Shown here: positions 25,901 through 36,566 of the stretch, in pieces
Position numbering within the stretch: position 1 is the stretch's first letter
How the letters are laid out: every line of letters starts with the position of its first letter
Source: Stercorarius parasiticus
Taxonomy: Eukaryota > Chordata > Aves > Charadriiformes > Stercorariidae
Direction of reading: 5' to 3'
Assembly: GCA_013396915.1 (NCBI GenBank)
Contig: VWZL01000444.1
Span: forward strand, 1 to 64,000
Length of the DNA stretch: 64,000 bases
The notes under the pieces: model-generated
The model's database searches: none
Told to the model about the DNA's origin: nothing
What the model saw: only the letters and a program-made list of their open reading frames with translations
Made by a program: the position numbers and the translations under genes

Positions 25901-26059
25901 CCCCACACTTATTGGAATCCTTTCATTATCAAATCTAACGAGGAGGGATAACACAGGGAAACCAACCTCCCTGGCCTGAGAATGAAACAGTTTGGAGTGA
26001 CATGTACCTTCATTTGAAGCTCCTCAAACTTCATACACTGTAGAAAACTCTCTTGGTAC
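16905..26059. other. Unassigned DNA, about 9.2 kb
   Basis: No supported gene or family-level repeat. The stretch includes pyrimidine-rich DNA at about 23360-23560 (TTCC/CTTT-rich, reading open by composition), an imperfect inverted repeat at 21939-22008, and assorted A-runs. The 117-codon - strand frame at 23802-24155 shows no domain, conserved motif or exon signals that I recognise. Confidence 0.5.
21939..22008. repeat. Inverted repeat, 11-base perfect arms
   Basis: The arm aagaggtcaga (21939-21949) is matched by its reverse complement tctgacctctt (21998-22008) with 48 bases between. Weak further pairing inside (gcagacagc against a partial match) could extend it. No known small RNA is recognised. 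Confidence 0.6.
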
Positions 26060-26119
26060 ATCCGGACTAGATGACCTTTAAAGGTCCCTTCCAACCCAAA
26101 CTATTCTGCTCTATGAAAC
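26060..26119 (+). mobile_element. CR1 3' tip, sense
   Basis: Starts near ccggactagatgacctttaa and continues aaggtcccttccaacccaaa ctattctgctctatg, the terminal CR1 block with a degenerate ATTCTATG end. Only about 60 bases can be assigned. The preceding 150 bases do not obviously continue the element. Confidence 0.85.
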
Positions 26120-29100
26120 GCATCTAGCAGTTACATCATGATATCAGTTACACCACCACTGTATTTCTTTTCGGGTTTTCTCTGCCATCCCCTTTGCTAT
26201 ATTGTTCATCACAGAGCGTATGGTACTCAGTTATGTTCCTGCCATTATCACAAAAAAATTGTACTAGAAGTACACAGTTTAAAATTCCACAGTTTTAAAC
26301 TCTGACATCTTACTCAGCCTGTGGCTGTTATCAGGCTTCCACTTCAGCACTGCATAGCTTGCCCAGCAGTCTATAAATGTCTGATTGCCATTTTCTTGCC
26401 AATGGAATGATTTTCAACAAGAAGCACAGGACCATTCTCAACACCCACTTTTAGGTCATTGGTATATTTTGAGGCAGCACTGGAAGTCTAGACTTCCTTA
26501 GGGGGATAAAATAAATTAATTTTCAGACATACGAATTTTGTTTTCCACTCAGTTCCATTTCTGTTGCTGCAGAGAATGGCTGCTGCATGATCCCGTTGTG
26601 ACCAGGCTATAACACCAGGAAGCATAAGTGCTGAGCATTAGCTAGAGGGAAGACTGGCTTGCAAACAACAGCAACAGCTCACAGCTGAGGATTGCTGAAG
26701 TCCCGGTTCAAGTTGGTGGGCTTCCACCATTCTTACATTTTGGGAGCATATTCCCATTGTGCGACACGCATTAGCATATATTTCTACACAAGCCTACAAA
26801 TACCACTGCAATTAATTTGCTTTCATGGCGTACGATGCCACATGGAAGAGGGCAAAGAAGTTTATTCTCAGCAACAGTAATGGCATATGAATATAAAATA
26901 CAGACATCAATTTAAGATAGTGGTGACATGTCCTACGCCTCCCATATATCAAAAAATAAGTTATGTAGGTGTATAGCAGAGTCATCTCTCACAATAATTT
27001 TATTCTCATCTACCACCACTGATTTTAATGAAGTTATTTTTGATTTACACTGGTATGCAAAGACAGTGAGGTCTATGTTATACAGATGCATAAATGTAAG
27101 GGCTTAAAAGAGGCAGACAGCTTAAAAACTCAAGACACCTTGAAAAATGTGATTATTTAGAAGTACACACTAAATCATGGTAATTTGTGAGTACTTGTCT
27201 CAGATGATAGCCATGTTAGAAACAGTTGAAAACTTATCTCTAGATATACATGACAACAATTACTACAGCTATATACTCTCTGGATAAATCCTAGTGGTAA
27301 AAAAACTGTACAGATAAACAAGGCAGTATATCTATGTACAACGGCTGTTTAAGTGACTGGAGTAAATATTACAGTCTACTAGTAAATTCCATACAACTCT
27401 GTATTACTTCCACCATCAGGCTTGATATATCACGTACCGTAAAGAAAAACATTTACCATGGAGAGTTGCAATGTGAGAAAAATAACACGTGCTTGGGATC
27501 AAGGCTGAGGAAAATCAACGAAGAACTCTCTTCAAAAGCACTTTCAGCTACAACTTGTCTTTTTCCAGAAAGACCATAAACAAATGAAACACGTTGTTAC
27601 CAGAAAATACTAATTCTCAAAATCAGAAAGTTCCACAGAAGAGATTAGTGTTGATTCAAATTTGACAAAACACGCACACACACTCTGAACATTTCCTGAA
27701 CTTTTCCTCGTTTTCTTTCCAGTTCACCTTATGATCCCTGTGGCCTTCCAGAAACCCTACAGCTTCTGACAACCTCTCCTCATGATTGTGATATAGATTC
27801 CCTTGCTCGAAGGGCTTAAAAAGAAAAACATCATGGAAAATACCCATCCAGCTCTAAAAAAACTGAAAATATATGATCTTATCTGCACTCTCTATAATAT
27901 CATTTCAGTAATCACAAATCTCAAACAGGAACTGGTATAAAATAAAGAGTCAACAAGGAATATTTATTACCACAGCCTAGGAAGTAGTGGGAGTTTTCTC
28001 ATAGTATATTTTCAGTTAATCTAAAAAGAGGTGCCACCTTCAATTTATTACCATTTTGTTTTCTATGCCAGACTTAACATAAAGATAACTTCTTTTGCTC
28101 TGATGGGAATTTGAATTATTCAGTAAATGCTGAACTTGGTAGCTTAAGTATCCCACTTTTAGGCCCAATAGATTACATCTGAATCCATAATGCCTCCATC
28201 TTAAAATGGAGAAGTTTGGAAAAAAGCATACGTGTGTTTGTTTAAGCTATTTCTTTTTAGCTTTGGTGGATTTGTCCTTTAAAAAATAAGTTATTGTTCT
28301 ATATGATAATCTTTCTGTGTCTGCTTCATTGCCGTAACTGAGAACTGAATGTTAATGCCTCTTGTAGGCATTAACAAATAGCAAAAAGTTGGTTTTGTTG
28401 TTGTGGTTTGGTTTGGTTTTATTGGTGGATGGGTTATTTTGCTAATGATGTATGTTTAACTGCTCTACATCAATATCAAACTACAAAAAAGAAGTTAATG
28501 AACTGCCCTGATGCAAAATCCTTCTTTCTTTCACCGATATGCTAGTTTTCTTGTGGCTATACACTAGATACTGTGTTACTACAAGATCACATTACACTGT
28601 ATAGATGAGTAAGTACTCGCTGCTTCTAGTTAAATTTAAAAACAGAAAAATAATAAGTGAACAACTTTATCATATTTGGAGGCAATGACTTGCCATATTC
28701 AGTAGTGTTTTTTAGTTTTATATATGTCTAAACACAAACGCATACAAAGTCTGAAGGGCTACAAGGCTTTGAATTAGCCTCTGATTTTTTAATTTTCACA
28801 CAGCTAAATAGCAGCCTACATATAAACACCTTGTGTTACTGAACTTGCTTCTTAGCCTTATTTCTATTACAATGCAAGTTGCTCAAGAAATTGTGACTTT
28901 CAGGAAAGAAAAGTAAGATCTTGCTGGCTGATGATGAATGAGGAAGCTAAACGTCCATGGGCTGTGCTTTTTATTGTTGTTGGGCTTTACTGGACCATAA
29001 AAAAGGACAGTATTAAAAATAAATCCGAGCAAATAGTGCTATTATATAGCACTGCTATTATAGACAGAATATTCAAACATCTGCCTACTCATAGAAAGTC

Positions 29101-30599
29101 CCTGGCAGGCCCTACAAACTCTTCATTTGGTGCAAGGGTCTTCATTAGCTAATGATCATGTTTTGCCTTTCTCAAGTTTCTAGACAATGCCTTACTTTTT
29201 CCTATTCACTCCTCCTTATCTAAAATAACTATTTGAGAACACTGATTTACTTTTGCTTTATTATTGAACTTATATATTTTTGACCTATACTATGGTATAG
29301 CAGCAGTCTGGTACAGCTGCTAGGTTTAAAGCTGGTTATGTTTTCAGAGAACTTTGGAGCAACAACAGCGTGCCAGCCTTTATTTCACAATTGATTTACT
29401 GGGTAGATTATGCTGTGTTAGGAGAACTTGAACTGTCTGAAGAAAGGGAGTCAAGAGCTGCTTGTCTTACTGAGACCTTCTGCACAGTTGATGGGTATCA
29501 CTACTCTGAGAGAAAGAAAGAAGAGGGAAAGTACCCGGACTGGCTACAAAACTTGTTTGTATATCTGAACAAGAAAATTAGCTCCTATTATGTGTTACTT
29601 CTTAGTTCAGGAGGCAGAAATTCATCTATTTCCTCAACGGTAAATAAGATTGCACCAAAACTGTACTTGACTCTCATCAGTTTAGCTTCTTGAAGAAACA
29701 ACCTGTCAATTCCTCATGTATTGGCTGTTTTGCCAACAACGTGTGCTATCAGTTTAGCCATTATAAACACAAATATACGTGAGTAAAGATATAAAGTTGA
29801 AATATTGACTACAAACAGAAAAAAAAAAAACACCTTCAGAATATTTAGTTCAGAGTAAGGAAACAAGATTTTTGACTTTCCCCTGAAAAAATACTATATT
29901 GAATTTAGCAATTATGGGACAATGACATGTCCCAGAAATGTCTCATGGGACAGAAATACTTTTCAGCAATCTATACTGATTACAGTCCATAGAATTGCTG
30001 TCTAAAAATTAGATATTAGGAAATTTTATTATTCACCAGGTGCTTTTGCATGACAAGAGTCTTATTCAAGACTTATGAGCTTATGTACAGTTCTTTTCAT
30101 TTTACCTTATATTCATTCTATTTTTTTAAAAAGGTAGCCAAGAGTTTTCTAGTGTTTGTGGTTTTCTATCTTTTAAATCAAAAAAAAGAACAAAAAAAAA
30201 GGGACTCCAGTAATCCCACTATTATCAGTTACCAAATTTAGCAAGCAGACTTTGCATAATGAATTTTTTATCTCGGAAAGGGAATTGTAGGATTATTTTT
30301 TTTTTAACCTAGATTTAACTGGATTAAACAGGCATCTCATCGGGTAGCAGAAAAGCTCACAATGGTGACAGAACTTCAATATCCAGCACACCAGCATTCC
30401 TCACTTTGACTCATTGATTTTTGTGAAGCCTGTAATACCTACAGATATTCCAGATTCACATATGTTGCATCATTGCTGGGACAAATTCTTGTGTAGACCA
30501 CCTGTCTTCAAACTCTTGCAGCATATTTTTTTTACCTTCATATCTCATTCAGAAACATGCTCTGAAACATGAATTAAGTTAAGATTACAGTTACCATAA
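26120..30599. other. Unassigned AT-rich DNA, about 4.5 kb
   Basis: No gene or named transposon is recognised. Contains a perfect short hairpin at 28351-28375, a TTTGG-rich patch near 28405-28430, and A/T runs near 29820-29832 and 30180-30200. The 107-codon + strand frame at 29370-29693 has no recognisable domain. Confidence 0.5.
28351..28375. repeat. Perfect 10-base hairpin
   Basis: Arms gttaatgcct (28351-28360) and aggcattaac (28366-28375) are exact reverse complements around the loop cttgt. Pairing does not continue outside the arms, so it is too short to be a typical microRNA precursor. Confidence 0.85.
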
Positions 30600-32924
30600 G
30601 ACTTGAGATTTGCAAAATGGACTGAACTGCTGGTTTTAGAGCTACCATCTGCAAGGCCAAGTCCTGATATGCCAGCATTAAAAGTTGTCAGTGAGGTAAC
30701 CTTAACCACTCCCAGATTAGGTATCAGTTTGGGCTAGAATCAGCGCTCAGATGCATTAAACAAATTTAAGATCCTTCTCAGTTCAAAGAGGAAGCTAAAC
30801 CCCACTCCCAGCTGGTTTAGATATCTTATCCTGACTGTTGGTCTGTTCTCTGATGGATGGGGTTAGAATTAAGGTTTGGGAAAATGTAGGCTAAAGATCT
30901 CTTTAACTGATGGCTAATACACGTTTAAGGTGAAGAATAAAGTGAACAGAACTAACTATTTAATATCGGTACAAGTGCAGGAAAAATTCCTGATCTATCA
31001 TTATTTTTAGAGACGTAGTAATGTATAAGAAAGCATAATCTGAATAACCCTGTTGGTGAAACCTGAAATGCTGGCAGCGTTCAATAAGAGCAGATGTCAA
31101 CAAGTTCTCTGGTTGAGGAGGATTCATCTCTGATGAGATGCTGTTGGTCACCTTTTAGGGCTGGAATTACTTTTTAGCAGTCACATTGAGGAGCTTTTTG
31201 TACTGACAGGTCCTACAGGGGTCCCACAAGAATTTCGAGGGCTCATGATACACTGAAAGAGCTTACTGACCTCCTACCGTAACAGGAGTTCAGCTGTCTG
31301 TGATCCAAGGTCTATCTGGGTACATCACAGCAGTGTGACCTTGGCTCAGTTTTACTGAGAAAAATCTCGTTAAGAAGCAAGAAAGTATGCAACAAAGTCA
31401 AGCAAGGCAAGAAAGAAAAAAAACAGAAAGACAAGCATAATTGCTCAAACTGTAACAGTTGGCAGATCAGGGGTTCGAGAGGGAAAATAAAAGTACTGAC
31501 CTCAAAAGGTAGAAGGCCTTAAAGGAAAAATTAAAAAGAGAATCTGAAGATACAAACTCAAAACCAGTGAGGATGAGCCAATTTGAAGGAACAAGAGGGG
31601 CCAGCATTTGCACTGGCTGGCGAAGGCTTGGGAGATGTCTCATTAGGATCATGAGCCTACCACTGTAGCTTATTAATGTTAGATACCTATTGTACGCATT
31701 AGCCAACCAGTAATGGCTTTATACTCAAAGATGCGTCCTGCTTGCCAAGTCTCTGCACACCACAAAAGTTGTCTGCGTGAAGCAATTAAGAAAAGGAGGG
31801 TTACATGTAAACAAGTAAACAAATCTGATTGATGATAAAGACCACTGCTAAAAATAAATGTGGATTAAGACTTCAGTATCATGGTCTGAAAGCTTCCAAG
31901 GATCCTGGAAAGTCTGTAGGGACAAAATAAGGATAACTGCTAGCCTTGTATTTACAGATTAGATGAAAGGCAACCTGAGCCCTTGCCTCTGCAAGTTGAG
32001 TGTTAAGGCTCCAATTTGGACAAGCTGGTTTCACTGATCCATGATAAAGGTCAGTTCTGAGATTAAAGCTTGGATAAGAGCATTTGTGAAAGCACATGTT
32101 CTACAGCCAGTTTAATGTTGGATCCTAGAAAGTCCAAGTAAATAGAGGGTTGACGGTTGTAGAGATTAACCACTGCTGACAGTTCAATGCTAACAGGTTT
32201 GCCTGGTCATTGCTTACAGCTGAGCTTTAGTATGGGACTGAAAGTCAGATCATAACCTGAAGAAGTGCGTCTCCTTGTGGATTCTGAACGGCCTGGAGGA
32301 GCACTGATTAGGGACTAATACTGTAAGGTGGGCTCTGAAATTATATGCTGCTTCTCACTGTAATTAAAAGTTGGAATAAAACTTAGGGATTGAGAAAGCA
32401 TGGGTTGAAGAGCTATGTTTTGTTATTTCTGCATCACTGTCTATGGAGTGCAGAGGAGAACTGATCTCTTGTTACTATTTCTACTGGTGGTATAAGCCCC
32501 TAAAACTCAGGTTAGGATTACAATCAGTGTTACAGTTGGAAATGTTTCTAATGAGGGTATGCTTTCTATTTTGTGTTTTAAATCCAGATTAGCGATAGGG
32601 TTAGGATTTGGGAGGAAAAACTTAGCTTGAAGAATCAGTTTTATGATCTATTCTAGGAATCTTACAGGAGTTAGACGAGAGCTAACAGTAATGTGCAACT
32701 GCTGGTCCCGCCATGCGTGTAGTTATCTTAACTACAATTTATGCAAGTGCAAGGTTCAGGGTCAGAATCCCAGGCTGAAGGTTTGAGGGTTTTCTTGGCT
32801 CATCAGTCCTGCAGATCATTGCAGTGTGAAGTGAGGGCTGGCTCAAGTAGGAATAAACATTTGTCAGGTTGACTGCTAAGAATACTTATCTTTCAGGATA
32901 TGGTCCGAATGAGGGTTGATGGTG

Positions 32925-32978
32925 GTTGGACTCGATGATCCCAAGGGTCTTTTCCAACCTAAATGATTCTATGATTCC
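32925..32978 (+). mobile_element. CR1 3' tip, sense, inside the repeat field
   Basis: ggttggactcgatgatccca followed by agggtcttttccaacctaaa and tgattctatgattcc is the last 50 or so bases of a CR1. Nothing of ORF2 is present. It interrupts the degenerate repeat field, so it landed later. Confidence 0.9.
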
Positions 32979-35531
32979 AAGCAGTGTCTGATAAACAATT
33001 CCACTTCTCACATCTCCTGCAAGGCCTCCAGATCCTCAAAGACTAAATGAAAGATGTCAGGCGCCCTAGCTTCCGTTACAACACCACCTATTATCTTACT
33101 AATCAACAAAAAAAGGCTTAGGATAGAATTCAGGTTTACTAAAGCCTAGTCCAAACACCTGCAAAAATCTTCCATGAAAAGGGATGACGACAGCTGATCA
33201 TATCATTTTCAGTACCAGTGAAAACCTGTTTGTCCAGCTTATGATTATGGTTAGGAAGAACATTCAGGAAAGTGAAGGCTCACAGGTGTGTTTACTGATT
33301 ATTCCATAAAAGCTGCAGAAGGAAGATGAGGAATGGTGACAGCAGGAGCTGATGTGTTATTGCTAGTATTAATTTAGATACAGTTGTTTAACCTTAATTT
33401 TGGTTTGAATTTTAAGCCAGAGTTAGACTGTCTTCCCAATCCAGCTCTACACATTTGCATTTACTGGTGTGTCCATTAAAGTTTACAAATATAATGCTGG
33501 CTGATAGTAAGAGAAATTAGTTTCCAAATCAGGTACAGTTACATGGCCTTTGATAAAATTCAGCACTGTACTGAGATTACAAGTTGGCAAAGCAGAGGCT
33601 GAGAGATCTGTGTTTATTCATTGATCTTGGAAGGTCTTTTACTTCAATTTAAGGACACGTAACAACAGACCTATTGCTCTTTCAGACATGGATCTGATTG
33701 CTTGATCAGTAACTGAGATCAGGGTTTGGAAGTGAAAACTGAAGATTTTCATGGAATATTTCAGAAAGAAAAATGATGGCTGTATCTACCCGAGATTTTT
33801 GTGATTCGTATAGGGGAAAAGGCTGCATTGTATTAAACCTTGGTTTGCAGTTTGAATCAATGAGAGCATTGGTCTTAGTGACAGAAAAAAAAACTTAGGC
33901 TGAATGTGGGGTTTGTATTTTTTTGCTCCTGAAGAATCCCAGAAATCTTGTGGGACTAAGCAAGTTACTGAAGAAAGGAGAAACTTAAACCATACTGCAA
34001 TATCTAAATAGGGAGCGGTCACTGCAACTACTTTGCAATGAAAGAAAACCCTCTCTTCAATTTCATTTAAAGGTCTCTCCTCAAAACCATTCTCACAATA
34101 CTTAAAAATGTATACCAGAATGACCAAATCGTCTTGACTCAAATCACCAGTTTCAAACATACCATGACTCACTGCTCCTCTGATAAGCCTAGGCTGTGGA
34201 AGACAAGGAGATGAGGAACAGGCCTTCAGAAAAGAGCTGCTCTGTTGAGACAGTTTCCCAACTGGCTTAATTCTATGTACCAGCTTCAGAGAATTGTTGC
34301 AGCCTTAGCTAAGCCTGAGGTCAAAAATTGGTCTAGAACATAAGCCAGGAGCAACAGAAAACTGGAGAGGAGCCGCCTCTAGTTAACCTGAGAGCTTTGA
34401 GTGTTTTGATCAGTACTACTAATTTTACAGATAGTTTAGACGAGTTATAAGTCCACAATGGAAAGCATTTACTATTCAGCCTTGCGCTGTTAACTGCGTC
34501 CAGCTGACTTCTCAGTTAGTATGTATCCTCAGCCTCCTTCAACAGTCTTTATTATGGGATCCATGTTGTGTCTATGTCTTCTTGACTGTCTTTTAACATG
34601 CCCTCAACATTCAACAAGCCACAAAAATCAAACTGAATGATAGTGCCAGATCTGACGGACATTATTCTGATCAATCAGCACAGTATATCTTCATAACTTT
34701 TTGTCCAGCCTTCAGCCCTGACTCACTTATCTTCCCCTAACCCTCATTCATACCTAACCCTATAAATCATTTAGGAACATTTATGCGTGATAGATCACCT
34801 TAGATATTCATATGTAAACAAAGTAATTAGGTAGTCAGCTGAAATGCAAAGTCTTGTCCAAAATTAACTCTAAATTAATTTATCCTGTATCAATCTTGTA
34901 CCATTTCTTTAGGAAAACCCTTTCAACCTTACATAAAGTAGCTTAGTTGTTTTACCTCCAATTCATATTTTACTTCTTACACAGCTCAGGTATACCCAGC
35001 AACTGTCAGCCTATTACATTTTCAGCTTGAATTTAAGGATTCTTCTGCAGTCATAGAAAAGCAGCAACCAGTTTAAGGTGAGACCTAGTTTTAAGATTTC
35101 ACTGACATACTTTAATAAATTAACTCTGCTTGCAGACTGAGAGTACAAGCTCCTAATTCTGGGGTTCTCCATGTCACTTGGATAGGACCAGATTCCTTCT
35201 TATCCTACCTGTAAAGTTCATGGTACTTCTGATAGACTCTCTATTCACAGAGAGGAAGAGCAATGAGCTTCAATCGTTTTTTAATCGCATGCACAGGCTC
35301 GTCTTCCATTACTTTATTTGAATTCCAACTTATAACTAAATACAACTCTGAACATTAATAAGAACGTTATTCTTACTAGACTAGAACAAAATACAGTAAG
35401 GAATCACAAATCAGGCCTTTACTCAGAAATTATCCAAGATTCCCAACCCTCCCTCAACAAGCTCGAGTAAACCTAACCTCATCATGCACCCTAAACATGT
35501 CAGTCACAGGACTGAGTAGCTCAGACACGGT

Positions 35532-35608
35532 AGGAGAAAAAAAAAAGAAAAAAAAGGAAAAAGAAAAAGAGAGGGAGACAAGAGAGGGGAAAAAAAGAAA
35601 AAAAAAAT
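35532..35608 (+). repeat. Long polypurine (A/G) tract
   Basis: About 77 bases of almost pure A and G, broken by one C near 35579. It lies in the inverted half of the repeat field. Polypurine tracts of this length can form triplex DNA and often mark assembly or slippage trouble. Confidence 0.85.
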
Positions 35609-36366
35609 CAAACCAGTAGTTCTCCTTGATAAGGAGCTTCAGTCCTTTCTCAGCACATTGGTTATCCTCAGCCTCCAGAGAAGATCTTCATTAACAAGCC
35701 AGCAGCTGTGCTGCCCACAATGGGCAATTCCAAAAGTTTAGCTGGATGTGTCCCAGATGAGTATCTTTCCTCACCTTGGTTTTGTTTAAAAATAAAAAAT
35801 AATTTTAAAAATTGCTTCCCATAATTTTACTTATACTGACCTAAACTGAACTTAAAACTAAGCCTTCTCCTGAGCTAAATGCTAAATTTAGGGTCAAATT
35901 TAGCACCATTATTCAGCCAGCAAGCTGCCATGAGTGCCATGCCTTAAGCCAAGCCCTTCTGGAGCTGTTTGACAGCAAGACAGATTCAATGGCTAGAGGA
36001 CAATAACAAACATCCTGCCATCACCAAGTAATGGGAAACTATCTTGATTTCTGGGATGGACATGACTCAATTTCTTGGGGGTAGGGGTCCAAAAAAAAAA
36101 AAAAGTCCTTAATAAGTAACTGAAGAAACTAAGGGACAATAGAGAGTGGCAAGGAGATTAGCAGAACAGAAAAAAACTAACAATTCCTCACCAAAAGCGT
36201 AACTATTCCAATACGCAATTCCTTTTTCTATTCCCACACACGTACCCCACACCCCCACTTTGGGGGATTTTAGGTGGGGCAACTACTAAGCAGCCAGTTG
36301 CTTGGCAACTTCTGAAGTAAAATCTTATTCACAAATTTTTGTTGTTTGATCTCAAGGCTCCCTCAC

Positions 36367-36566
36367 CTGTCTTGCTGAGGAGCAGTTTCATACAAGCTGC
36401 TAATGTTCTGGGGATGGAGCAGGGAGGCATGTACTGACTCCCAGTAGTCACGGCTCATTCCCACTCCTCTAGCCACTTCTGATGCTGCTTTTGTTTCTTC
36501 TACAGCTCTTTGCTGCTCTGAAATGTGAAGACTTGCTAGCAATTTCTGCTTCTCTGACTTCAGCTC
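36367..36566 (-). CDS. Candidate internal coding exon, unidentified protein
   Basis: On the - strand a 200-base segment reads open in one frame. It is bounded at its 3' end by a consensus splice donor (CAG then GTGAGG, boundary at 36367/36366). At its 5' end there is a plausible acceptor (pyrimidine-leaning tgctctgtgtgctttttgtt then gag, boundary 36567/36566). The translation begins ELKSEKQKLLASLHISEQQ and is rich in E, K, Q and A for about 30 residues, as in a coiled coil. It then has VARGVGMSRDYWESVHASL and ends near APQQD with a split codon. It looks more protein-like than any other open frame in the window. I do not recognise the protein. No partner exon was found within the window, so it could be an exon of a large-intron gene on the - strand, a decayed exon, or chance. 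The acceptor is the weakest part. Confidence 0.4.

Larger units (their letters stand above)
30600..35950. repeat. Degenerate dispersed/tandem repeat field with TTAGGG-like words
   Basis: By eye, the region repeats a loose theme: a ttaggatt/ttagggatt-type word, then a tttgggaa/ttggaaag word, then a 'gctgaag'-type word, then a 'gatcctggaaagtct'-type word. Examples: gatcctggaaagtctgtagg (31901), gatcctagaaagtccaagta (32121), atagggttaggatttgggag (near 32597), gattacaagttggcaaagca (33575). Spacing is irregular, roughly 150-230 bases. From about 34.5 kb the TTAGG-like words appear as CCTAA/CCCTAA on the + strand (cccctaaccctcattc near 34735, acctaaccctataaatc near 34752, aaacctaacctcatcatgc near 35469), suggesting the opposite orientation. 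Identity between units is low, so this is a hypothesis based on pattern, not an alignment. Confidence 0.35.

Noticed and set aside
33786..34172. 128-codon - strand frame
   Set aside because: It lies in the degenerate repeat field, has no recognisable motif and no splice context, and its composition is typical of translated non-coding DNA.
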